A stretch of 64,000 bases of DNA from CBDCYS01 sp965226245 (GTDB taxonomy: Bacteria; Acidobacteriota; Terriglobia; Bryobacterales; UBA6623). The notes below the pieces were generated by a model that saw only the letters and a program-made list of their open reading frames with translations, was not told the origin of the DNA and made no database searches. This document shows, in pieces, positions 1 to 8,397 of this stretch; the stretch's first letter is position 1, and each line of letters starts with the position of its first letter. The stretch covers positions 1,426,001 through 1,490,000 of the forward strand of contig CBDDCL010000015.1 of the NCBI GenBank assembly GCA_965226245.1, in the 5' to 3' direction. A program made the translations under genes and the position numbers.

Positions 1-1086
1 CTCGTCGAGCGAACTCAGCAGCACGACGTACTCATAGAGCACACCCTGGTCGACGATTTCCGTCAACCCCAACGAGAGCTGTTGCGGCGCCGCCGGGTCG
101 GGCTGAGTGAGGGCCAGATCGTTGCGAATCTGGCGCCGCAACACCACCAGCGGCCGGGACCGGCTCCAGCCTTCCAGCATCAACTCCGTGCTGATGCCTT
201 GCCAGCCTTTGCCCGCCGACTCCCATTCCTCGCTGCGAAACAACCTCTCCAACAGTCCCTTCACGCCCCGGCTCTGCCGCAATTTGAATAAATAAGGAAG
301 CTCGCGCTGTGCGGCGCCCAGCATCATCCGCTCCGTCCCCCAGCCGATATCTCCGCGCAGCAGCGCCGGACGCTGCCCGGGTTCCAAGCCGTCGATAAAC
401 TTCCACAACTGCGGCTGCGCATACGAGGACGCCGTCTGGTTGCCCGGCTGCATTTCCACTTCCAGCAGCAGCCGCAAGTTGGCCACGAAGTAAGTGTGGT
501 AGACGTGCGAAGGACGCCCCGGCTTGCCCGGGTTGTAACCGCGCTTGGCGCCCTGCTGGCACCCGTAGAGCGGCTTGACGCTGGAGTCGACGTCGAGGAT
601 CCAAGGTTCTTCCAGCAGCGCCTCGTAAGTTCGCTGCAGATGCTTGCGCAGCCAACTCCGGCAAGCCTTCTCGTCGGCCCCTTGAAACGCCCGCCGCGCC
701 GAGTCTTCGCTGACGACCTTGCTCATCCCCAGCAACTGCGGGTTGACCCCATCGCCGCGAATCGAGCTGATGTGCGCGTAGCGGCGATGTCCCGCCAGCA
801 GGCTCAGCAGCAGGGCGCCCAACACGTCGCGCACCGCCGGCGCGTTGGGGCTGCGGTAGTCGAGCGGACAAGCGGCGACCCAGTCGTTGAACAACCCGGC
901 GGTTTTAAGAAACTCGATGAAGTAGGGCATCTGCCCGTAGGCGGTCACCGCCGCGCCGGCGTCCCAGCGCAGATGCACCTTGCCGCCGTAGGTGTCCAGC
1001 GCCTGGCTGCCACGGCTCTGCTTTGCGATGGCCTTTTGGGGCTCCCCCAGCGGGTGAAGCTGTATTGCGCCTCGTGATTTCGACAT
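1..1086 (-). CDS. IS1380-like transposase, C-terminus cut by window edge
   Basis: The minus frame is open from an ATG at 1086 to the window edge, giving about 362 residues. It contains the IS1380-type signature ILDVDSSVKPLYGCQQ followed by GYNPGKPGRPSH, where the first catalytic Asp and the YNP.K.GR block lie. A second conserved block, LRGDIGWG, follows around residue 265. The C-terminal part with the final catalytic Glu lies outside the window. Just upstream, at about 1087-1141, is the presumed element end, abutting the tail of a decayed primase/HTH module. It is a different lineage from the IS1380-like element at 11915-13714. The family call is sure; whether it is active cannot be told. Confidence 0.8.
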   Translation of the reverse strand, partial: MSKSRGAIQLHPLGEPQKAIAKQSRGSQALDTYGGKVHLRWDAGAAVTAYGQMPYFIEFLKTAGLFNDWVAACPLDYRSPNAPAVRDVLGALLLSLLAGHRRYAHISSIRGDGVNPQLLGMSKVVSEDSARRAFQGADEKACRSWLRKHLQRTYEALLEEPWILDVDSSVKPLYGCQQGAKRGYNPGKPGRPSHVYHTYFVANLRLLLEVEMQPGNQTASSYAQPQLWKFIDGLEPGQRPALLRGDIGWGTERMMLGAAQRELPYLFKLRQSRGVKGLLERLFRSEEWESAGKGWQGISTELMLEGWSRSRPLVVLRRQIRNDLALTQPDPAAPQQLSLGLTEIVDQGVLYEYVVLLSSLDE

Positions 1087-2029
1087 CACCCACAGTATCA
1101 ACCACTTGCCCCCTGAGCCGCCAATTCAACCGCCGTTTTTAGGATAATAGTTCGCACGGCACACTTCCCAAGAATTCACTTCATCAACGCAGACCCCATG
1201 GTTGTTGTCACATACCCTGCGCCCTTTCAGGAGCCGCGCCTCCGGGCCGCAAGGAAAGAATGGTTGCAAGCTCGTCGATGTCCCGATAGCCGAGCCGCAA
1301 AAGACGCCGCACTACCGAGTAATCAAAACCACTTCTTGATTGATCCGTGTACGAGGGCTTTCCCTTGCCAGCCCACAGATCTTTCAACTCACGCTCCCCT
1401 TCCAGAAGTTGCACAAACCAGCGCGGGAGTTCAGTTGCCGTTTTCAGTTCCAAACCGCTCCTTCCATCTGTGCTTGCGTGCCCGGAACTTTGACCCGGTT
1501 CGCGAGTTGTGAGACTCAACAGGTGCTCCCGCAGTGCTTCGTCCTCGACGCGGTTCTGTCCGTAGAATCTGCTGATGATCCCAACATCCTTTTTGGAGGT
1601 CCCGTATACGCGCACGACCCGCCGTAGATCCTGAGTCGCGTCCAGCTTGGCCTCAAGCCCTTGCAGGTCATGTATATGCTCGTCATTGAAACGGTTCCGG
1701 AAGTCCCTCAATCGCTGGCCGATATCCGCGTGCCGGCGTGTGTTGATTGCGGCGTAGGCAAGCAGAGCGTGGAACCGGCGCCCCGTGTACGCTCTCGTCG
1801 GCGCCTGCAGCCCCAAGTCCCGAAAATAATCATCCGCTTCGTTGAGCCATGTTTGAAGAGCAGAAACATGAGCACGAGTGATGGGTTTGGCTACTACATC
1901 TATGTCGAGCAGAAGGTTCTTTCAAAGTTCGATTTCACTGTCTAAACTTGATCTCAAATAACCTGCTCTGTTTCGTTGGATTTTGGTACGAGGATTAAGT
2001 CCATGACAGACCATTCTAGGTCTGTGATA

Positions 2030-2561
2030 CCTGAATTATGCACAGATTCGCTTTGCGAGTGCGGCTGCGTTCGTAGCGGCTTGACGGCCGTCGTAAGGTG
2101 GGAGCTCGGCAACTGGTCTTTTGGCTTCTCCGTCCCCGGTTTCCCCTCCCGCCCAGAATCCGCGTCGGCAAAACCCCGCTCCGAAGTGGCGTGTTTCCAG
2201 TACGTTGCGGCCAGTGCATAAAATTTTATGCATAGCGCATAGCCAGGCTCTCAGATCAACGCCCTCTCGACTACCGGCGGCAAGCCGCCGTAGGGAGTCG
2301 GCTTCCTGCCGCGGAAGTTGTCAAGGCGTGGATGCCCCGATTTTATTGGGCTGCGAGACCGTCACGGCTGGGCCTTGTTTGACGGCCCTTTGGGAGCTAT
2401 GCTGTTTTCGCTTGGTAACCATTTGGGTGACCTCCTTTGGGTTGGCTGGTGAAGCTGGAATCTTTGCCAGCCTACCTTTTTACCCCATGTTTTCGGGCGT
2501 TCCCCAATGGTCCCTTGCGGCTCAGCCCTCCTCAGGTGCACCCCGCAATGCATAATTCAGG
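2030..2561 (+). mobile_element. 532-bp non-autonomous IS1380-like element (copy 1)
   Basis: The element is bounded by the inverted repeat CCTGAATTATGCAC and flanked by the direct repeat TGATA (2025-2029 and 2562-2566). It keeps the start of a transposase frame on the minus strand (MVTKRKQHSS type) and the terminal region, but lacks the transposase core. An internal palindrome, GCATAAAATTTTATGC, sits subterminally. It interrupts the primase frame. Copy 2 is almost identical and of the same length. Confidence 0.9.
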
Positions 2562-2760
2562 TGATATTGTTCGACAAATCTAATAAGTTCTCTCTCTGTT
2601 TTTATGTAACCTATACGCGGAAAACTTTCGTGCTGAATGTTCCACTCTCTCTGTCCAGGTCTGTAGTCTTTCGAAAACGCATTCATCTCTGTAAGCAACG
2701 GATAATGACCTAACCACTTCCACGATCTTATTACCGTTTCTCGATTATACTTCTTTTCCA

Positions 2761-3292
2761 CCTGAATTATGCACAGATTCGCTTTGCGAGTGCGGCTGCG
2801 TTCGTAGCGGCTTGACGGCCGTCGTAAGGTGGGAGCTCGGCAACTGGTCTTTTGGCTTCTCCGTCCCCGGTTTCCCCTCCCGCCCAGAATCCGCGTCGGC
2901 AAAACCCCGCTCCGAAGTGGCGTGTTTCCAGTACGTTGCGGCCAGTGCATAAAATTTTATGCATAGCGCATAGCCAGGCTCTCAGATCAACGCCCTCTCG
3001 ACTACCGGCGGCAAGCCGCCGTAGGGAGTCGGCTTCCTGCCGCGGAAGTTGTCAAGGCGTGGATGCCCCGATTTTATTGGGCTGCGAGACCGTCACGGCT
3101 GGGCCTTGTTTGACGGCCCTTTGGGAGCTATGCTGTTTTCGCTTGGTAACCATTTGGGTGACCTCCTTTGGGTTGGCTGGTGAAGCTGGAATCTTTGCCA
3201 GCCTACCTTTTTACCCCATGTTTTCGGGCGTTCTCCAATGGTCCCTTGCGGCTCAGCCCTCCTCAGGTGCACCCCGCAATGCATAATTCAGG
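2761..3292 (+). mobile_element. 532-bp non-autonomous IS1380-like element (copy 2)
   Basis: Same length, ends and orientation as the copy at 2030-2561. It is flanked by TTCCA (2756-2760 and 3293-3297). The duplication overlaps the primase ATG, so the element landed on the start codon and separates it from the second codon onward. The two copies lie as direct repeats with about 200 bp between them, so recombination could delete the intervening primase N-terminus. Confidence 0.9.
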
Positions 3293-3372
3293 TTCCATCT
3301 TTCATCAACCAACTTCAACTCATTTCTAAGCCTTCTTCTGCAACTATTTCGTCAGCTTTCTTCAAACCATCT

Positions 3373-4738
3373 GGTTCTTCCGGCTTTCTAGTGGCTGGGG
3401 GCCATATCGAGTCCTCCGCAGTGGAAGTAGATGGCGTTGATGAAGTTCTGCTGATTGCGGAAGCCGCGAGCCGTCGCCTTCACCCATTGAATTCTCGAAT
3501 TCAACCCCTCGTTGATGAAGTTCTGCTGATTGCGGAAGCCGCGAGCCGTCGCCTTCACCCATTGCGAATTCAACCCCTCACTCACGGCGTTCGTAATGCG
3601 ATGTTTCAGATACGTCAATATGTTTTCGAGGCGCGCCTTCAACATCTGCGCCACAGCGACCATCGGCGTCAACCGGATGCGGCGGGCCCAACCAAGCCAT
3701 TGCTCGAAGAAAGCCCGTGCCGCCGATTCGCCGCGATAGTCGAACAGCCGCATCGCGGTCTCCTTCAAGGCCCACGCCCGCGCCGTCTTCAGGTCGCTTT
3801 CGCGCAGGGCCTGAAACTCCCGCCAGGCGTCTTCGGAAAAACTCGCCGGATGCCGCAGCCAATCGTACTTCGTGCCGCTTAAACGCTCGTCGCCCGCTGC
3901 CCGCAGACGTTTGTTCTCCGCCCGTCGCACCTGATCCACGGCCTTGGATAGATGCGCCGTGATGTGATATTTGTCATAAACGATCTTTTTATCCGATGCG
4001 GGGAGATGCTCGCGCGTCGAAGCGACGTAAGGGTCCCACATGTCCATCGCGACGGCCTCGACGACGCCAAGCTGTTCTTCGCTCAACGTCTCCCAAAAGC
4101 CGTCCAGGCTTGCTTTGCGCCGTCCTTCGGCGACGAACAACACGCGCGAGCGGTTGAGATCGTTGACGATGGTGAGGTAGCGATGGCGCTTACGAAAGCT
4201 CTTCTCGTCGACGCCCAGATGGGCGATCGGCTCGGCGCTACGGCGCGCCAGCCCACGCTGCACGGCGCGTTCGAGGATGCCGTGAATCTCGTCCCAGCTC
4301 AGTGCCAGCAGCTCGGCGACGCCTTGTTGGCTAGCTTCTTTCAGCCACGAGATTGCGAGAGCTTCAAACAGCGCCGTGAAGCGGCTGGATGCCTCGGCCC
4401 ACGGCAGCCGCACTACCCGCGGCCCGTGCTCGGGGCAGTCGCTGCGCGGCGGCCTGGCATGCAGAATCGTGCGGTACTGGCAAGTGTCGAGATGACGCCA
4501 ACAACACTCGGTTTGATGATCGTGGAGCCCGCACTCGGCGCTGCACTTGGGACAGGGCCAGCGCACTTGTTCATCGTGTTCGAGGAAGACATGGACTTCG
4601 CCGTCGGCCCGGCGCAACTCCATGCGTTCGACTTTCCAGGGACTTTCAATGCCTAAAATCTGGCGGTATAGCTCGCGGTCGTGCATCCCGCGAGCCTACC
4701 ATCTCCGCCCTCCCGGCCACTAGAAAGCCGGAAGAGCC
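3373..4738 (-). mobile_element. ISL3-family insertion sequence
   Basis: A 1366-bp element bounded by the imperfect inverted repeats GGTTCTTCCGGCTTTCTAG and GGCTCTTCCGGCTTTCTAG. A perfect 8-bp target duplication, AACCATCT, lies at 3365-3372 and 4739-4746. Eight-base duplications and ends of the GGCTCTTC type are standard for ISL3. It carries one transposase gene and sits in a low-GC block upstream of the primase. Confidence 0.93.
3388..4686 (-). CDS. ISL3-family transposase with C-terminal tandem duplication
   Basis: A 432-residue transposase. An N-terminal zinc-finger-like region (CPKCSAECGLHDH, then CCWRHLD and CPEHGPRV) is followed by the DDE domain with GVDEKSFRKRHRYLT and AMDMWDPYV. The usual C-terminal block SEGLNS..QWVKATARGFRN occurs twice, because a roughly 75-bp tandem duplication (units starting at 3436 and 3511) inserted an extra 25 residues before AIYFHCGG. 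The frame is preserved. Whether the duplication hurts activity is unknown. The start ATG at 4686 lies close inside the right terminal repeat, as is common for this family. Confidence 0.9.
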   Translation of the reverse strand: MHDRELYRQILGIESPWKVERMELRRADGEVHVFLEHDEQVRWPCPKCSAECGLHDHQTECCWRHLDTCQYRTILHARPPRSDCPEHGPRVVRLPWAEASSRFTALFEALAISWLKEASQQGVAELLALSWDEIHGILERAVQRGLARRSAEPIAHLGVDEKSFRKRHRYLTIVNDLNRSRVLFVAEGRRKASLDGFWETLSEEQLGVVEAVAMDMWDPYVASTREHLPASDKKIVYDKYHITAHLSKAVDQVRRAENKRLRAAGDERLSGTKYDWLRHPASFSEDAWREFQALRESDLKTARAWALKETAMRLFDYRGESAARAFFEQWLGWARRIRLTPMVAVAQMLKARLENILTYLKHRITNAVSEGLNSQWVKATARGFRNQQNFINEGLNSRIQWVKATARGFRNQQNFINAIYFHCGGLDMAPSH

Positions 4739-4746
4739 AACCATCT

Positions 4747-5112
4747 TTGCTTCATCTAGCTCTCCATCTTTCTCATCTCAACCGTTCTCACTTCCTTTAC
4801 GTCTCCATTATCATTTCTATCTACCGCAATTCTCATCTCTTCAAGTCCTAGTTCCCTTTAAAACTTGTCCTGCATCTGTCACCTCAATCTTCCTTCTGTC
4901 TTCCACCGATTCTTTCCGCTATATGTGAACCTTCTTCTATTCGCATTTGTCTCTCTAAGATCCTTCACAATTCATCATTCAAACAATCTACTCATTAGAT
5001 CTTGTCGCCTCTCTGCTAAAGCGCGAGGCTGTTGGGGACCCACCAGGGGGCTGTCAGTCACGCAGTATTTGGACTACTCGGCCTGAATCGGCCTGAATCA
5101 ATAGAATGAATG
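4747..5112. other. Low-GC, strand-asymmetric block with no intact gene
   Basis: The plus strand is strongly pyrimidine-rich and the minus strand purine-rich, with GC clearly below the surroundings. The ISL3 element was inserted in this block, which continues as 3298-3364. The minus strand holds only short open stretches that change frame (for example MRIEEGSHIAERIGG, then MRIAVDRNDNGD, then ADEIVAEEGLEMS). This looks like one or two decayed small genes upstream of the primase. No family is recognised. Confidence 0.4.
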
Positions 5113-5323
5113 GCCTAAGGGATCACGCAAAAATAAGATCTCACTATTGATCTGAACTTAGACATTTCTCCGTCGCTTTCGGTGCCCCGTGTCAGCTCGC
5201 TTCAATCAGGACAAGATCACAATAATCATGGGCACTGAACACGCTGCGTAGCCCGGCAAGAGTCCTTGGATTATTATGTTGTAGTTCAGACTGTAAGAAG
5301 CCATCAGCCGGAACTCTAACATT

Positions 5324-6085
5324 ATGCGCCCCGCCACCTTCGACCCGGCTCTGCTGCGTCAGCACCTGCGCCGTCACAAGATCGCCGATCTGCCGCAACT
5401 CAAACGCCTGCTGGGCACCGCCACCGATCTCACCGTATGCCGCAAACTCAAGCAACTCCGCTACCTCGCCAGCTACACCCATCGCGGACGCTTCTACACC
5501 CTGGTCGAGATCGCCCGCTTTGATGCTCGCGGACTGTGGTCGCACGAAGGGGTCTGGTTTTCCCGCTACGGCACCCTGCGGGCCACGGTGGAAGCCTTCG
5601 TCCTGGCCTCCCCCCACGGCTCCTACGCCCAGGAGCTGGCTGACCTGCTCCAGGCCGCTGTCCAGGAGCCGTTGCGCCTGCTGGTTCAGCAACAGCGCCT
5701 AAGCCGAACCACAAGCGGTGGCCCATTGCTCTACGCCGCCATCGATTCCGCCGTTCGGCGCAAGCAGATCTTGGCGCGCCGCCGTGCCCAAGCGGTTCCC
5801 ATTGCCGTTCGCGCCGACGCCCTGCAGGTCTCGCCCGACGAACTCCAGGCCGCCATCCTGCTGTTCCATGGACTGCTCGACGAACAGCAGCGCCGCTTGT
5901 TCGCCGGCTTGGAATCGATCCGCTTGGGGCACGGCGGCGACACCCTGTTGGGCGACTTCCTGGGCTTGGATGCGCACACCGTCGCCCGCGGCCGCCGACA
6001 ACTGCTGGATCAGAATGTGGTCACCGGCCGGACCCGCCGGCCGGGCGCTGGCCGTCCCTCCACGAAAAAAAAACGCCCCACATAA
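5324..6085 (+). CDS. ISAzo13-family transposase, N-terminal frame
   Basis: 253 residues from MRPATFDPALLRQH. This is the winged-helix/regulatory half. It ends shortly after a run of nine A (about 6065-6073, coding TKKKRPT). A -1 slip there leads into KKTPHIIAILDDLLEH and the catalytic frame. The run, the direction of the shift and the overlap are typical of programmed -1 frameshifting in insertion sequences. Confidence 0.75.
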   Translation: MRPATFDPALLRQHLRRHKIADLPQLKRLLGTATDLTVCRKLKQLRYLASYTHRGRFYTLVEIARFDARGLWSHEGVWFSRYGTLRATVEAFVLASPHGSYAQELADLLQAAVQEPLRLLVQQQRLSRTTSGGPLLYAAIDSAVRRKQILARRRAQAVPIAVRADALQVSPDELQAAILLFHGLLDEQQRRLFAGLESIRLGHGGDTLLGDFLGLDAHTVARGRRQLLDQNVVTGRTRRPGAGRPSTKKKRPT

Positions 6086-7020
6086 TCGCCATCCTCGACG
6101 ACCTGCTGGAACACGACACGGCCGCCGATCCGATGACAGGCTGGCGCTGGTCCCGGCGCACGACCAGCCGCATCGCCGACGAACTTCAGCGCCTCGGCAT
6201 CCGTGTTTCCCCCAACACCGTGGCGCGCCTGCTGGACCAGATGGGCTATTCCCTGCGCCTGAATCAAAAGCAAATCTCCACCTGCTCCAGCCCTGATCGC
6301 AACCTCCAGTTCGAATACCTCGCCCAGTTGCGCCAGCGCTTCCGGCGCCGTCACCTGCCCCTGATCAGTGCCGACACCAAGAAGCGCGAACTGGCCGGCA
6401 ACTTCAAGAACGCCGGCCGGCGTTGGGAAGGCGAGGCTCGCCGCGTCTTCGATCACGACTTCCGCTCCGACTCCAGCGGCGTCGCCATCCCCTACGGCAT
6501 CTATGATGTCAGCGCGAATCGCGGCGCCCTCGTGAGCGGTGTTTCGCACGACACGCCCGCCTTCGCCGCTCATGCGATTGCCCACTGCTGGCAGCGGCAG
6601 GGCGCGCCGCGCTACTGCGGCTCACGCCAGCTTCTCATCTTGGCCGACAGCGGCGGCAGCAACAGCTGTCGCTGCCACGCCTGGAAGACCGCACTGCAGT
6701 CCCAACTGGCCAACGCGTTTGCCCTTGCCGTTACCGTCGCCCACTACCCCAGCGGCGCTTCGAAATGGAACCCCATCGAGCATCGCCTCTTCTCGGAGAT
6801 CTCACGAAACTGGGCGGGGGAACCGCTGGACTCCTAGCAGAAGATTCTCCATTACGCCCGCACGACCACGACCCAAACAGGGCTCCGCGTCTCCGCTTAC
6901 CTGGATCGCCGCTACTATCCTCGCGGCCGCAAGCCCACCCCGCAACAAATCGCCTCACTCCGCCTGCAGCGCCATGAAACTCTGCCCCAGTGGAATTACA
7001 CCATCAAGCCCCAACTGTAA
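6074..7020 (+). pseudogene. ISAzo13-family transposase, catalytic frame with internal stop
   Basis: This is the -1 frame relative to 5324-6085. It shows the DDE-type blocks SADTKKRELAGNFKN, LILADSGGSNSCR and WNPIEHRLFSEISRNW, supplying D, D and E. An in-frame TAG at 6835-6837 interrupts PLDS/QKILHYARTTTTQTG. The frame then runs on to a TAA at 7018-7020 with conserved-looking sequence (YYPRGRKPTPQQI). The copy is therefore probably inactive unless the stop is read through. Confidence 0.75.
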
Positions 7021-7046
7021 AGTTGTTCTTGCGTGGTCCCTTAGGC

Positions 7047-8397
7047 TCCTTTGTTTCAGTGAGTTGCATTGATTCAAGAGGTCTGAATGAATGATTATCT
7101 CACGGTCGCTGCATTGCCTTTCTGAGGACCTCAAAGCCAAGGGTCAAATCTGTTAGGATCAGGAGCGCGGACGCGCCGACCACAAATGCAAGCACGCCCC
7201 TGAGCGTCCGCTTCCACGTCCAGGAGTTCAGCAGGGCGTTGGCCAGCACCAGAGGCTCCGAGATCTGCAAGAACATGACAGCGGCAGGGCGCGCCGCGCG
7301 AGTACGACGCATGGCACAGGGTCGCCAGCATTGCAGGTGCAGCCTGGTTGCCAACCAATCATTCTGGGTGACGCAAACGGCTGATCGTGAGCTCCACCCG
7401 CATCACGGGCGGACCGCGTGTTCTCACTCATCCGCTGCCCCGTTGATTGTCTATGTTCCGTCCGCCACTCAGCGTTGCTGACACCGACGCGTTGTCCCGG
7501 ACCAGCATCGTTCTTGCTAGCAAGAGCGTGCTTCTGGTGCTCCAGCACCGGCTTCCAAGGTGACCCACACGTCGGACAGCACCCTTTTTCGCTGGTACCG
7601 GCTTTGATGCAGGGCTCGACAAGTTTCTCCGGGAAGGTGGCAAAATGAGCTTCCCTGTACGGTTGGGTCGGAACCGTCCAGACACTCCGAATGTTGCGTC
7701 TTGCAACAGGCCCGGCTACGGCTGCTGAGAAGGATTCGTTCTGCCTGACCTTATGCGCGGCTGGGTGTTGCGGATCGCGGTGCTGATAGATCCGGCTGTT
7801 GGCGCCTGGCATCCTCGCTTTCGGGTTCACGCCGTGCCCTCGGGAGTGGGTGTTGCCGGTCACCGGCTCTTTCACAGCCTCCTGATCAAAGAAGTATCGT
7901 TGTGCTTTCGCGAGTAAGAAAACGTAATCGTGACTTTGGGTGGGCCTGTCGCGAACGCTTTCCGGCATCGCGTTGGGTTTTGCCCACACGATGTCACTGC
8001 GCAGCCACCAGCCATCCTGTTGCAGTGCAAGTGCCACGCGCCAGGGGATGCCGCAGAGGTCTTTCGGTTTGAGGCCCGCGGGCTGTGGAGACCGGTATTG
8101 CTGTAACCCCCAGCATCCTCGGTTGGTTTCTTGTTTGTGTCCGACCCGGTTTCCGTGTCCGGTCCTGCCGCCGCTCGTGTAGCTGTCCCCCATGTTGAGC
8201 CAGACGGTCCCGTCTCGTCGCAGCACCCTCCAGAGCTCACCAAACACGGTGACGAGATGCTCAATGTAGAGATCCGGTGTCGGCTCAAGCCCCAAACACC
8301 CTCGCCAAGCTGCGCATCTTGTGCAGAATTGTCCCGTCGTGTGCTTCTGATGATTACCGTCAAAGCGCCGGGACTCGTCCTGATAGAACCGCTCTAG
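7047..8397 (-). pseudogene. Site-specific DNA methyltransferase, truncated at both ends
   Basis: The minus frame from 8397 reads FYQDESRRFDGNHQ, then GLEPTPDLYIEHL, RVLRRDGTVWLNMGDSYT, WRVALALQQDGWWLRSDI, WAKPNAMPESV, SHDYVFLLAK and FPEKLVEPCI. This is the layout of type II N4-cytosine/N6-adenine methyltransferases of the permuted (beta) class. The N-terminal catalytic SPPY block should lie just upstream but has been replaced by the IS1634-like element. The C-terminal SAM-binding block (DPF.GSGT) is also missing: after GDPVPCVV the frame runs into unrelated sequence. The tail (7100-7300) holds a hydrophobic segment in another frame that may be a fragment of a different gene. Non-functional. 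Confidence 0.75.

Larger units (their letters stand above)
1208..3298 (-). pseudogene. AEP-superfamily primase-polymerase, copy 1, split by two small elements
   Basis: Reading minus from an ATG at 3298-3296, and removing the elements at 2761-3292 and 2030-2561 with one copy of each 5-bp duplication, gives a continuous 339-codon frame ending at 1208. It has one in-frame TGA (1924-1922). The N-terminus reads MEKKYNRETVIRSWKW. AEP motifs follow in order: LLLDID (metal-binding D.D, just after the TGA), TGRRFHALL (motif II-like, canonical TGRGFH in copy 2), and VYGTSKKDVG, resembling the R..GT.K block. A C-terminal helical-bundle-like part follows (SYTDQSRSGFDYSVV). This architecture is that of element-borne primases used for replication of plasmids and integrative elements. 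The exact subfamily is not assigned. The first 70 codons are lower in GC than the rest. It is a pseudogene now. Confidence 0.7.
5113..7046 (+). mobile_element. ISAzo13-family insertion sequence
   Basis: The ends form an inverted repeat around GCCTAAGGGAYCACGCAAR (5113 and 7046). No matching target duplication is visible, so one flank may have been rearranged. It encodes a two-frame transposase joined at a run of nine A residues. Confidence 0.75.

Noticed and set aside
2030..3292. CRISPR-like tandem repeat
   Set aside because: Two 532-bp copies with terminal inverted repeats and target duplications are mobile elements. Unit size and spacing do not fit an array. No CRISPR array was seen anywhere.
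7100..7354. Independent small membrane protein in the methyltransferase tail
   Set aside because: Only one hydrophobic stretch, no ribosome site, and position at a breakpoint. More likely a fragment than a gene.
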